Source of the DNA: Asterias rubens
Lineage: Eukaryota; Echinodermata; Asteroidea; Forcipulatida; Asteriidae
Direction of reading: 5' to 3'
DNA length: 64,000 bases
Assembly (NCBI RefSeq): GCF_902459465.1
Contig: NW_022985697.1
Location: 62,001 to 126,000 of the forward strand
Part shown: in pieces, positions 46,347-57,734 of the stretch
How the letters are laid out: each line of letters opens with the position of its first letter
How positions within the stretch are numbered: position 1 is the stretch's first letter
Notes under the pieces: model-generated
Seen by the model: the letters and a program-made list of their open reading frames with translations, nothing else
The model's database searches: none
Told to the model about the DNA's origin: nothing
Made by a program: the position numbers and the translations under genes

Positions 46347-46424
46347 CCTCTGTTGGTTGTGTTAATGGTTGATCTTCTTGTTGTTTGAGTCTTTGATCCT
46401 CTTCGCGGCGCCTTCGCACGTCTT
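46347..46424 (-). CDS. predicted charged linker exon 3 of the membrane-anchored NLR
   Basis: A 78-nt minus-strand exon with acceptor CCCTTTAATGTTCAG and donor GAGG/GTAAAT, phase 1 at both ends and open. It encodes EDVRRRREEDQRLKQQED followed by QPLTQPTE, a highly charged helix-like stretch and a short tail. In phase it joins upstream to the exon at 47993-48025 and downstream to the NLR acceptors at 43916 or 39109. A basic cluster right after a transmembrane segment is expected on the cytosolic side. Confidence 0.7.
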
Positions 46425-46746
46425 CTGAACATTAAAGGGCAAATATATTTTGGTGTTACTTGTTAACATACTTAGTTAAAGGTATGGAGTTTGCAACGAT
46501 GGAGACTCTTGGTTGTATTTCAATGGCTTGGGTCACAGGGTTAAACAGGGGTTAAACGTTATGTGATTCAATACACTTTGTACCAATTGTTTATAAAGTA
46601 TGACTGATTCTTTAACAGTCCTGAGCTACTCCAACTCCCAGAATATGTTAAATCAAGTGCTTTCATGACAGCAGTAGATTCCTACAAAGTTTGTTTGCAG
46701 TAATTTTGAAGCCTGTGCTGATTTTAAAAACTCAACACCATGTTAA

Positions 46747-47071
46747 AGGAACATGTTGCCTTGGATCAGTCGAGTTGGTCTTTGAAAAGCATTTGTAACT
46801 GTTGGTTATGAATGGTTAGATAGATTGATAATTTGAAAGTAGAGTATAATGATCCACACAAACATGCCTCGAAATTGCATGGTTTTCTTTTCACATCGCG
46901 ATCAAACATGGTCGCCATTTTGTTCTAGTTCTCGACCTGAATGGAAAATCGTGCACTTTCGAGCCATACTTGTGTGGATCATTATGTTCTTCTTTTAAAA
47001 CATCTTTCTAACCATATGCATTTCATAACAAATGGCTTCAATGGCTTTTCAAAGGCCAACTTGACCGATAG
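46747..47071. mobile_element. palindromic MITE in the intron
   Basis: The left end AGGAACATGTTGCCTTGGAT follows TTAA. Inner arms GAGTTGGTCTTTGAAAAGC, ATGATCCACACAA and the facing TTGTGTGGATCAT, GCTTTTCAAAGGCCAAC are inverted. Non-coding. Confidence 0.65.
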
Positions 47072-47992
47072 TAGAGTGCCAAAGACTCTTCCATACACAG
47101 TGAAGGTTTGAGTGTGCAGTGTTTTCTATGCAGCTTTCAAGATAATAATATCAAAGTCTTATATAGCGCACGTATCTACCAAACAAGGTACTCAAGGCCC
47201 CAAGTATTTACAAACTTTCAGAAAGAGAGGTAAGATGCAAAGATTTAGACCAAATTTATATTTGTATAGTTTCTTTATCCTTAATTTGGTTTTAATTTTT
47301 TTAAATGGAAAAGTCAGTTGCATTTCTCCATACTGGGAATAACAATAGAAACATGTGAACGAATTAAAATTGTGCTCCTTTAACCTTTAGGTTGTGGCAG
47401 CGTCCCACTTTATCCCATTGCTGGACAGTACTAACGTTTATATCCATCCCATCAAAAAAGTATAAAACTTTTGTTTAATGACTGCTTTACATGCCTAGCT
47501 TTTGTCTAGGATTATTTGAGTGTTTTTTTTCCCTTAAGATTTCTCCACTTATCAGGGGGTTAAATCTTGGCAGTTTTGTATTTGACTCGGGATATTTGTG
47601 CTCGGTATAAACATGAGTGGCAATAATTTTCTGTCCTTTTGAAAAAAAAACATCCCCGAGTATTGAGCTCTGATGTCAAGGAATATGGCTGCCCCAGGTC
47701 ATTACACTTTGGAGAAATTGATTTTCAATTGAGGTGTTATTCACACAACAATTTTGAAAAGTTGGAGTGCCTTTTGTTTTTCCTAACTGTAAGCAGTAAT
47801 ATGAAATGGATAGTGCTGTAAGGGGCTGCTTCACCAGCAGATAATGTCTGCTTTACACATTTCAGAAGAATTGAATCATGAGTCATGTGTGCATGACTTC
47901 TGAAATCGAATAAGTAATAAATCTTGTTGAATGAAACGTTTCACAAAGAGCTTCCATCCATTGTTCTCAAGTGAAAGTACTTTAATAGTTAC

Positions 47993-48025
47993 CTCTTCTG
48001 TTATTGCGAGGACACAGATAACTCA
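47993..48025 (-). CDS. predicted 33-nt micro-exon 2 of the membrane-anchored NLR
   Basis: The minus strand has a long pyrimidine tract and acceptor (TATTTTCTGTTTTACCTACAG), 33 open nucleotides and donor AGAG/GTAACT. It is phase 1 at both ends and encodes SYLCPRNNRR. Joined after the transmembrane exon it supplies the first cytosolic, basic residues and a cysteine close to the membrane. The phase match with both neighbours is the main support. Confidence 0.65.
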
Positions 48026-48305
48026 CTGTAGGTAAAACAGAAAATAGTTAAAAGCCATAAATAGCAAGCCACCTTAAAGCCAAGTTTAATTAGTGTGATC
48101 CAGTACAGAAAATGCTACGTTGACTTATTGGCCAACTGAGCTATAGCTGTTGTTTAGATGGTGAAATTCTTTTAAAGTGGGATGTCAATTTCTATTGTAA
48201 TACTATTTCTAAGATGTTGATTTATTTTGGGGAGACGAAATCTGCTTTCATGATAAGTTGTTATTCTAAATAAGTTATTCTTGAGAAACATAGATATTTG
48301 CCAGT

Positions 48306-49136
48306 ACATAACGGAACATAGTACGTAAGGAGTGATAAAAAAAATAAACATTCACTACACTGTGCGTGCAATGGCGAGAGCGCGCGTGATGCGGGCTGTA
48401 CCACTTTGACACGGGGGTGGAGTACAATAATCATAAGAATGGGCGTTGCGTATTACTGTAATACTCAAAGTTTTACACAGTCATTGTGGTTTTAGACAAT
48501 AAATGTGAGATAAATATAATTAGCCTTTAGATCCAACTTTTGCAATGATTGCATTAAACAGTATTTTCCTGTATGGACACCCCCACTTTCCCAAAATGAG
48601 CTGTTCCTGTACTAAGTCAATGGCCATTATGTTTACGTTAACGCGCGCTCGCACACACAACATGGAAAGGGTTTAAGCGACCAAACTATGGGTATCACAT
48701 GTTTCGTTCTCGGGCAACAGGTTACAGTTAACCAATCATCAACATTGTTACATGAATGGACAGATTAACTGTTCAGATTCAAGAAGCTGTTTGATCCAGG
48801 CAACTGCGTGGCACCGTTCACGAGTAATGGCAAGTTATGTAAAACGGGGGGATTTCGATAGTTTTTTACTCCCCGCCATAGGGGCGTGAAAGAAAGTTCA
48901 ATTTATTTATATAAAAAGGGCAACAAGTTCCCTGTTTATAGAACTAAACAACGTACATGAATTAAAAAAGAGTAAGTTCCTCTTCAAAATACTGAACGAT
49001 CCATAAAATTCGCTTGTTGCAATCTTGAGTTATTATGCATTGTGGAAAAAATTATGCATTTTAAAGGTATATTTTGTGCGTATTCGGGGCCAGACATAAA
49101 ATGCTCTATGCAAATGAGCGCTATGTTCCGTTATGT
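48306..49136. mobile_element. 831-bp element with 16-bp inverted ends
   Basis: ACATAACGGAACATAG and its perfect reverse complement bound the region. No clear target duplication and no protein-like frame. It lies in predicted intron 1. Confidence 0.45.
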
Positions 49137-49563
49137 GATATCATCATCTCAAGATAAATTATCTTGTTAGTTGTGCAACTTATTGACCTCCGTAGATATT
49201 TTTAAAGTTGAATTTTTAAGATATCAGGGAACAAGTCCACCTCTAAGCTTTTGTGGTGAATTTAGTTATTGGTTGTGGCTGCCTCAATACAGTGAGGTAT
49301 ACAGTCCATTTTCAGTTATACGTGCTAGGAAATGCGAGACCCCAGTTTGTACAAGGTTTTTTACTGGTCCAAACAGTCCCATGCGTGTTTCTATGTATTG
49401 AAAAAACGAAAGATACAAGCACATTTGTAGCGACAACACGGATAATACAAGGTATTTTTGGATGCATTTATGGTTATTTTATGTTATTTTGGCACCAGAA
49501 TTTTTTTTATTATGTGCCTGAACTTTGGCAGAAAAGGCTTTTAGAAAAACAATAACGACTTAC

Positions 49564-49696
49564 ATATTCCAAAGAAGACACCAACTGTGCTGATACAACC
49601 AAAGACGATGCCTATAATGTGCGCAGTTGTTAATCCAGATTGTCCTTCAGTAACTGTAGTTGTCAAATCTGTTGTGTTATCTGTGAATGGCGCCAT
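49564..49696 (-). CDS. predicted first exon of a membrane-anchored NLR (TM segment)
   Basis: ATG at 49696-49694 has a good context (A at -3, G at +4). It opens a Thr-rich segment with an N-glycosylation sequon (MAPFTDNTTDLTTTVTEG), then a hydrophobic helix (HIIGIVFGCISTVGVFFGI), ending at a strong donor (GGAATAT/GTAAGT) in phase 1. The following exons at 47993-48025 and 46347-46424 are phase 1-1 and basic, so the helix should lie N-out, C-in with no cleaved signal. An in-frame ATG at 49744 would add 16 residues. The model predicts about 80 residues ahead of the NACHT lead-in. An alternative is a separate small membrane protein gene. Copy 4 is broken, so copy 3 is the possible working acceptor. 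Confidence 0.62.
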
Positions 49697-49792
49697 GATG
49701 GATCTGTTTAACAAGAAAATACTGGAGTGAATAACTCTTTTCATACTTCTTCATCCAATGACTGCAACAATGAATAAAGTTACAGTGCTTAA

Positions 49793-49960
49793 AGGCAGTG
49801 GACACTATTGGTAATTACTCAAAATAATTATCAGCATAAAACCTTTCTTGGTATCAAGTAATGGGGAGAGGTTGATGGTATAAAACATTGTGAGAAACAG
49901 CTCCCTCTTAAGTGACGAAGCCTCCCCTTTGTTCCTAAAATGGTTCAATACATTTTAAAA
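49793..49960 (+). mobile_element. left part of the AGGCAGTGGACACTATT MITE
   Basis: It follows TTAA (49789-49792) and matches 51562 onward (TTACTCAAAATAATTAT, GGAGAGGTTG). The right terminus is not seen. Confidence 0.7.
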
Positions 49961-50377
49961 GTAACCCCCAACAACAAAACAGATTGTACAATCCCAGTTG
50001 ATCTTTCTCCGCAAAAAAATAAAGTAAATAAAGCCAGTCTGTTTTTACCAGCAGTTTACCACCGATAGTCATACTTGTTACTGCGAGTGACAGCCTATAG
50101 ATATGTAGAGGTTAGTGGTCTCAAAGTACTCCATGAATATTTTCTTTAATATTTTAAGTCTTTGGTGTTCCTCCATGCCAACTTATAGACTTCCCACCTA
50201 ATATTGTCTGATACTATTTGGCATTGGACTTTTAAAAACTATTAATAAACATGAAGAATCTATCAAAAACATGAATAATCTATCAAACAAGCTCTGCAGC
50301 CAGTGGTGTAAGCAGACACTCATTAGGGAGCGGGTAAGTGGGGTTAAAGACATAGTTTTGGAGTGACTATAGTTAAT

Positions 50378-50815
50378 GGAAGTGTCGTGGCCGAGCGATT
50401 AAGAGCACCGAATTCAAACTCTGGAGTTTCTGATCAGCAGAGTGTGGGTTCAAATCCCCAGCCGTGACACTTGTGTCCTAAGCAAGACACTTCACCATTG
50501 CTTCGTCCTTCGGATGGGACGTTAAGCCGTTGGTCCTATGTGATATGTAACGCATTTAAAAGAACCCAGTGCACTTATCGAAAACAGAAGGGGTTCGCCC
50601 CGGTGTTCCTGGTCCGATCGGCAGCAAATTGCGCCACAGCACCTAGTAAAGAATTACATGGTGCTATCAGAATTAGGTCTCATAATTCAAACGTAGTCCC
50701 ACATCTGGCAGGAAATACTGTATGTAATGTTACAGCGCCAGGAGCGTCACTGGGTGACGAACATGTGCACTATATAAGAAGCCACAATTATTATTATTAA
50801 TATTATTATTAATGT
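50378..50815 (+). mobile_element. full-length tRNA-derived SINE
   Basis: The head resembles a class II (Leu-like) tRNA: acceptor arms GTCGTGG and CCGTGAC, A box TGGCCGAGCGATTAAG and B box GGTTCAAATCC, which form an internal RNA polymerase III promoter. A tRNA-unrelated body follows, ending in an ATT-rich tail (TTATTATTATTAAT). Copy A lacks it, so insertion followed the duplication. A truncated relative is at 40491. Confidence 0.85.
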
Positions 50816-51561
50816 ATTGAACCATTCCCTGTGTATTTTTCAATCTCTCTGAGCACCCTCCCCTTCTGGTTTAATGCCACTGCATGTAGCTGATGCATGG
50901 ACACGGGTTGGGATAATAATATTGATAGAAATACCACTAGACAATTAATCTGGTTGCTTTTGATATCTTGGGTAAAATATTATTTTTTGGAAGGGACCAA
51001 GAAATGTGCAAATCAGGGGGGGGGGCGTCCAGGGATTGGGAGAGAAGTAGGCAACGATTGAGTATTACTTACCAAAGACCTGGTGGTGCCTGGCGTAGTA
51101 AAGACTGTTGAGATTACTTAAACCAGATCAAACTTCAATAGTGACATGTTTGAAGATGGTAGAAAGTATAGATTTCTGGATTCAGGATTTCAAAAATAGA
51201 CAAGAAGTGAGATTATTGAATGAAAAAATGCACTGAAATTTGCCAACAAAATTGCAACAACGGTCATAAGACATGGAAGAATCAACCACCATCAAAGAAT
51301 GAACATTCTGGCTTCAGTGTTAAAACTGGTTGAGGTGCATTGTCTGGGTTTCCCAATTGATGTCACCAGAGTAGCTGCATCGATCATGTGATTCATATTA
51401 ACCAATCATCAGGACTTTTGGTTTTTCCATAAATTTTTGTTAATAATTTGCAGTTCACTTTGTTATTACCCATAAACTTTTTTGGGGGACTATGGAACCT
51501 TGTATACTTGAACATTGACCATTTAAACAGAAGATTACACCACAAAAATCATGTAATTTAA

Positions 51562-53611
51562 AGGCAGTGGACACTATTGGTAATTACTCAAAATAATTAT
51601 TAGCATAAAATCTTACTTGGTAACGAGTAATGGAGAGAGGTTGGTAGTATAAAATATTGTGAGAAAGGGCTCCCTCTGAAGTGGAGTAGTTCTCAAGAAA
51701 GAAGTAATTCTCCACGATGTTGATTTTGAGCCCTCGTTTTACTAAATATTAAAACCATATTGCTATTTTTGCTCATGTTTTATAATCGTGCATTTCAATG
51801 TTTTTCTTGACTGTACAGCGCTTTGAAACAGTGTTAAAGCGCTTTATAAATGCATTCAAGAGTAGATGCCGTTTTCCTAGACATGTCAAAGGCCTTTGAT
51901 ACGATGCCGCATCACACCTTGCTTGAAAAACTGGCAACATCGTTTAATGTGCGGGGTGAGTTGTGGCATTGGGTTAGGTCGTTTTTGACTGGTCGCAGAC
52001 ATCGTGTCCTCTTCCGGGGCGGGGTTTCTCCATGGGTTGGTGTTACTTCTGGCGTACCACAGGGAAGTGTACTCGGACCGCTATTGTTCAATCTTTTTGT
52101 TAATGACATTTCTTATTCAATCTCCTCCAACTGTGTATTGTTTGCAGACGATGTTCTCTTATACCGTTCCATACAAAACCCTGATGATGAAAACACACTT
52201 CAACTCGACATAGACAGACTTAAATACTGGTGTGATAACAATGACATGAACTTTAATGCTGGTAAAACCAAAGTCATGCATATCACTAGAAGCAGACACA
52301 TCCACCCTCCAATCTACAAATTAGGCAACAATTCACTTGAAGCAGTCAAATCATTTCAATACTTGGGTCTCACAATAGACTCTAACCTATCCCGGGCAAC
52401 ACACACCACATCCACAGTAGCTAGAGCAAATCGCCTCTTAGGTTTCATCCAATCAGTTGCCAGGGGTTCCTCACCTAAAGCCATTTTTTCTTTGTATAGA
52501 TCTTTAGTTCTCCCAATCCTAGAGTATGGTTTACCAGCATGGCACCCTTACACCTCATCTCAACAACATTTACTTGAAAGAGTTCAAAGAACAGCTACTC
52601 GTCTTGCTCTTGGCCAAAGGCGAGGAGAAATGTCGTACGAGGACAGATTGCAGTGGCTCCATTGGCACTCCTTGATACACAGGCGTAATTATTTACTGAG
52701 CTCCTTTGTCTTTAAGGTCCTGCACGGCATTTCATACTACTTCTCTCAGTGAAAATACTGTCATCAATCCACGTCATCCTCACACTCTAAAATTCTGCCA
52801 TCTCTCCGCTCGCACAGATTCTTTGTTCAATTCACCTTCCCATCGATTTCCAAGGTTATGGGATACTTTCCCTTCACACATTGGGGATGCTGCTGTAATC
52901 TTTCCTTAGCTGGTGCTTGCAGGCATGGTGAACCTAATCACTATTGTTGTATAGTCAGTTCTATGTCCATTGTGTTTCGTTTAATCCTCTGGATTAGTGC
53001 TACTTATGGGTGGGACAACATGCTTCTGAGCAACAGTAATCAAGTTTACTTTTGTTGTTCCTGACCCACATAAGTTGTTCTTTGTTGGTCTGTCCAGTTG
53101 TTTCCCTCAGTTGATTTACTCCCCATGCCTGCATGCTCCTCTTAAATTCGTTCCTTTTTTTGCTCATCTAGTTGCCCTCCTGTCATGTTCTGTTCTGGGT
53201 TTTTATTTTTATTTTTTGTTTTTATATTTATTGTGTGCTTTTTGCTGGTTTATTTATTGTATTCGTTATTATTTTGATTGGTTCGTTGCTTTTCGTTTAA
53301 CTTTTGCTGTACTTTTTGATGTACTTGTATTTGTTGAGGTCAAATAAATAATAATAATAATAATAATAATTTAAGTTAAGTTAAGTTAATTTAAGTTAAG
53401 TTAAGTTAAGTTTAGAATTTGAGGTCTCGAAATCAAGCATCTGAAAGCACACAACTTTGTGTGACAAGGGTGTTTTTTCTTTCATAGTTATCTCGCAACG
53501 TAGACGACCAATCAAGCTCACATTTTCACTGGTTTGTTATTTTATGCATATTTTGAGATACAGCAAGTGAGAAGACTGGTCTTTGACAATTAGAAATAGT
53601 GTCCACTGGCT
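51562..53611 (+). mobile_element. TTAA-flanked MITE interrupted by a LINE
   Basis: The left end AGGCAGTGGACACTATTGG (after TTAA 51558-51561) and the right end AATAGTGTCCACTGGCT (before TTAA 53612-53615) are inverted. Copy A has the uninterrupted site (CATTTAAATTAACCAATC), supporting a TTAA duplication as for piggyBac or Kolobok-type elements. The middle is replaced by LINE sequence. Other members occur near 7710, 21971, 49793 and 60587. Confidence 0.8.
51760..53395 (+). pseudogene. non-LTR retrotransposon RT fragment
   Basis: An open frame from about 51850 to 52752 encodes RT blocks AVFLDMSKAFDTMPHHTLL, SGVPQGSVLGPLLFNLF and FADDVLLYR (catalytic FADD), then the thumb-like IYKLGNNSLEAVKSFQYLGL and QHLLERVQRTATRLALG. 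This is the pattern of L2/CR1/Jockey-group LINEs. The endonuclease and first RT blocks are missing (5' truncation). A frame change near 52735 moves the C-terminus (RTDSLFNSPSHRFPRLWDTF) to another frame. It ends in an AATAATAAT microsatellite followed by TTAAG repeats. Confidence 0.9.
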
Positions 53612-54006
53612 TTAAATCAACTACCGGTAATCATCAGTTTGTAAAGTTTTTTCTGGCATTTTCCCATAAATTTTCGTTAATTATTTGCAGTTCATACTAT
53701 TAATTTGTTATTTCCCATAAACATTTTGTTGGACTATGAAAAACCTGTGTACTTGAACATTGACTGTTTAAACAGAAGATAACACTTATAGAGGACCAGA
53801 TTTAGAAAAAAAATTCATGTCGAGTCACACAAGTTGCAAAAGTTTGTTTTATTGTTGATTCTTGTTTATTGGGTGGTTATTGATGACATATCCAAAATCG
53901 GACAAGAGTTTCAAGCCAGAAGTGACCTAATTTGCATATTTAAATTAGGTGGTAATTAGCAATCTTTAAGGTCAATTATCTCTAAAACTATTCATTTTAT
54001 GGACAA

Positions 54007-56867
54007 GGGCGATTCCATGGTTAGTCGCATTAAACTTTTTAGTGTCATTTCTTGATCTTGGTGCTTGTAGTTCTATGTGAGATATTATTTCCACTAAGTT
54101 TATAGACTGATTTGTACTTGACACCCAAGGCTTTGAAGTGATGATATTAAAAATGTTGTGGGCATTGTACTCTGGATGTTATAGCTTTGTAAAAAGCGGT
54201 TAGTCGCATTACACAAAAAGGACATGGTAAAAAATACACTTGTCTCAATTAAAAAGTTTCCTCAAACTAAAAAACTTGCAAAGGTTTTACTACATTTAGC
54301 ACACATCTCTTGTACATTAGTATCCAACAGGATACTTATAAATAGTCAGCAACTTGAACTTTTAGGTTTACGTGGCAAAACCATGGTTAGTCGCATTATG
54401 GTTAGTCGCATTACAGTTTGTCCGGCCACTTAAGCCAAGCCCAATGGAGCCCAAACTGAGTTCTTGTTTATTTATTTATTTATTTCTTGTTTATCCTGGG
54501 AGATCCATTCAGTAAGAAAAACTCACTGATCTCCCATGGATCCCAGCTAATAACAAACTACAGAAGTGAACTTAAGATAAACACAGAAAAACATTGCACA
54601 TTCATTTAAAAAAAAGCACTAGATCCAAGCACACATACATTTTGAAAACTACAAAAAAACGTTTTTAAATAGTACGAAGAAATTTAAAGGGGGAAAAATA
54701 CACATCCATTAAAAACACACAACCAAATACAAAAAAACAAACAGATGAACCTCAATGGAGTAATAACAAAAGCCAGTAAAATTGGGATTAAGAAAGTCAG
54801 TAAGAATGGGATAAACTGAGCTGTTTGAGTTGAGTTAAAAATTGTTTGACAAAATTGGGTTCATTCCTTATCAACAAACAAAATAAATGAATTTCACTTG
54901 TTTTTACTAAAATAATAACGCCTTTTCTCTTAAAAATCATAGAAACAAGGCTGAAATGTGAATTTTTAGAAAAGCAAACTTACATTTTTCGGAAATATTA
55001 TTATTTCCCATTTTACTGACCACCTTTATTTTCAGAGTTGTGCATTCAACATAAAATGTTAAATATCTTGCCGAGTATGTAGGAATTGAACAAAAAATAA
55101 AATCGCAGATTTAAAGTGACTTAACATACATGTTACCATGTCCCTGAAAAATCAAAGTTTGGGTTATTGTTTAAAAGTGGACTGTGAATTTAAAATGGCC
55201 TTGTTGGTTATCACAGGTTCCTCAATGCAACAAACATTTTGTTTTGTGTCGAAAAAGTGTATAAAACAAAACAAAAAACCTTCTTGATCACCCATCTCCT
55301 TGACTTTACCTGGATACATTTCACTGCATGTTACACCACACACCACTGACCATGCATTGCTACCCTTGCATTGCTACCCTAGTTTGTAAGGCAGCACTGA
55401 CCATGCATTGCTACCCTTGCATTGCTACCCTAGTTTGTAAGGCAGCACTGACCATGCATTGCTACCCTTGCATTGCTACCCTAGTTTGTAAGGCAGCACT
55501 GACCATGCATTGCTACCCTTGCATTGCTACCCTAGTTTGTAAGGCAGCACTGACCATGCATTGCTACCCTTGCATTGCTACCCTAGTTGGACTTTACCTG
55601 GATACATTTCACTGCATGTTACACCACACACCACTGACCATGCATTGCTACCCTTGCATTGCTACCCTAGTTTGTAAGGCAGCACTGACCATGCATTGCT
55701 ACCCTTGCATTGCTACCCTAGTTTGTAAGGCAGCACTGACCATGCATTGCTACCCTTGCATTGCTACCCTAGTTTGTAAGGCAGCACTGACCATGCATTG
55801 CTACCCTTGCATTGCTACCCTAGTTTGTTAGGCAGCATTTTGTAGATATCATGTTTCTTCTTTCTGAAGGAAAATGGTGGCAAGAGGACATCAGCTTTTT
55901 GCTTTTGTTTGCTCTTTTGGGAGATTTTTCTGTGCTCTTCTTGAATTCCTTGTATTTTAACATCATTCTGCTTTTTCAGCCTAGGCAATGGTACAACATG
56001 TACATATGTCCACAATTTTTGGAGTAAATTAGTTCCATTACTTCACTTTTCTACTCAAAATTCTTAGAAATGTTGCTTTTCTTTATTTTGTTTCATATGT
56101 TAGTGATGAAACTAGATTGGAGTGGCACATGTACAACACATGTTATAGTTTTCAGCATGGAAAAAAGCATTGTGGGTAGGGCATGACTGGCATCTGCAGA
56201 GCCCCAGATCTCTTAATTCATGTAATATTGTCCTCTAGTAAGTCAAAACCAAGATAACCAGCTTTGCTGACCTCTTAGCGTCCTCCTCTTGAAAAAAATA
56301 TTTGGTTAGTCGCATTACATTGCACGGTTAGTCGCATTACACTTTTTGATGACTCGTTATTAATATACACCAACTAGAGTGTGATTTCTTTACTCCTTTC
56401 AGACTTGGTGATAAGGGTAGAAGCATATTTTGAACTGCCATGAAGATAGTCAGTGGATTTTTCGTGCAATTGAAATAACTTCATCTCTCGGTTAGTCGCA
56501 TTACACCCTGTTGAAGCTCCCACAAGTACACTCACATATTGCTTAAATGAGAAACACAAATTAAAATTCATTTTGGATTTTAAATAGTTGTACCTGCTGC
56601 TAATCACAACTATTAAAGTTTTGCTGGAAGAACCTTTGTGGGGGACAATATTTAACTTTGAAGAAATCACTTTAATGTGCTCACTTTTTAGGGTCTGTTC
56701 ACAGCTTGTGCAAACATGAGCTGAATTTGTACAAAATGGTACAGAGTGTGTAAACAAAGTTAATGTCTGTTTCCTTTCATATGTTAGCTATAACTTTTAC
56801 GTGGAAAGAAAGTTGTTACACAATTTTTATTTTTTGGTGTCATGTCCATGTTTGCTTGGAATCGCCC
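54007..56867. mobile_element. inner TIR element with seven GGTTAGTCGCATTA motifs
   Basis: The termini GGGCGATTCCA and TGGAATCGCCC are inverted, flanked by ACAA (54003-54006 and 56868-56871). Removing the element and one ACAA restores the outer element's arm. Seven direct copies of GGTTAGTCGCATTA start at 54019, 54198, 54385, 54400, 56304, 56326 and 56490, clustered near the two ends. It also holds the minisatellite at 55303-55835. No transposase is recognisable. 4-bp duplications are known, for example, in Sola elements, but the family is not identified. Confidence 0.78.
55303..55835 (+). repeat. 51-bp minisatellite with a duplicated block
   Basis: The unit TGACCATGCATTGCTACCCT plus TGCATTGCTACCCTAGTTTG plus TAAGGCAGCAC (51 bp) occurs five times. 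A lead-in (GGATACATTTCACTGCATGT, CACCACACACC) seen at the start then recurs, and four more units follow. The block was thus duplicated as a whole. Each unit contains GCATTGCTACCCT twice. 51 is divisible by 3, which explains the long open frame; I do not treat it as a gene. Confidence 0.9.
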
Positions 56868-57734
56868 ACAAGGTTTGTGTTAGAGGTGAATAGAAACCTG
56901 ACCTTGAGAATCTAAAAAACATATTTGTATACTCAATTGACCCTTTCAAAACAAATAGGTCAAAGGTCAAACATGCGTTTAATGTGTTTTCTCCACTCAA
57001 ATGCATTTACAGGCATATCACGACAGTGTAATAATTAAATACCATGAATGAATTATTCGGGTTGAATGATTCCCCTGTCCCAATTGACCTCTATCAGTGA
57101 CATTCAATAAAATAAAGTTCACTCAAATGACCTCTCTAACGAGCTAGGCAAGGTCAAGGTGTCAGCTTAATGTATTTCAACAATCGACTAGAGCTGGATT
57201 GTTGTCCCTTTTCTCTGGTAACAAACCTTCACCACCCTAAATCATCAGGTTTCTATGTACATTGTCATTGTAAACTTTGGTCTGCATGTAAACCCTGTAT
57301 GGGTGGTACCTTGAATTATCAAATGTTGGGTGTAGTTATTTGATTGGGACACTTTTGAGACCCTTTGCCACCATGTTGAGTGGCCGCAAGTCAAGGTTTA
57401 TTCTGACTTTGGCTGAAGATTGACTACATCATTGTGGTTTCTTTTAGGTGTTCGTAAAAACTGCAATAGGCGTGGCCTGATATAGTTTCACTATGCTGAT
57501 GTAAATGTTATAGTTCTCCGTCGGACGTTTGTCCCTGTGTCCATGGCAAACGTTGAAGAAAGCAGCCACCATATATAGACGATAAACCCACTTGATGCGA
57601 TGCCTGATGATATGTCATAGAGATAGTGATTTATTTGAAATCCCTATCTAGGTACTCAATAGTGATTGCCATCTCTGACATATCTCACTTCATTGTTCTG
57701 GCATTGATTTGGCTTGTTGCTTTGTTGTAGCTAG

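Noticed and set aside
50378-50465. Functional tRNA-Leu gene
   Set aside because: The head continues into a SINE body with an ATT tail, and the anticodon stem has mismatches.
55328-55831. 167-aa open frame
   Set aside because: It is the translation of a 51-bp tandem repeat, whose length keeps the frame open; no start context or unique protein sequence.
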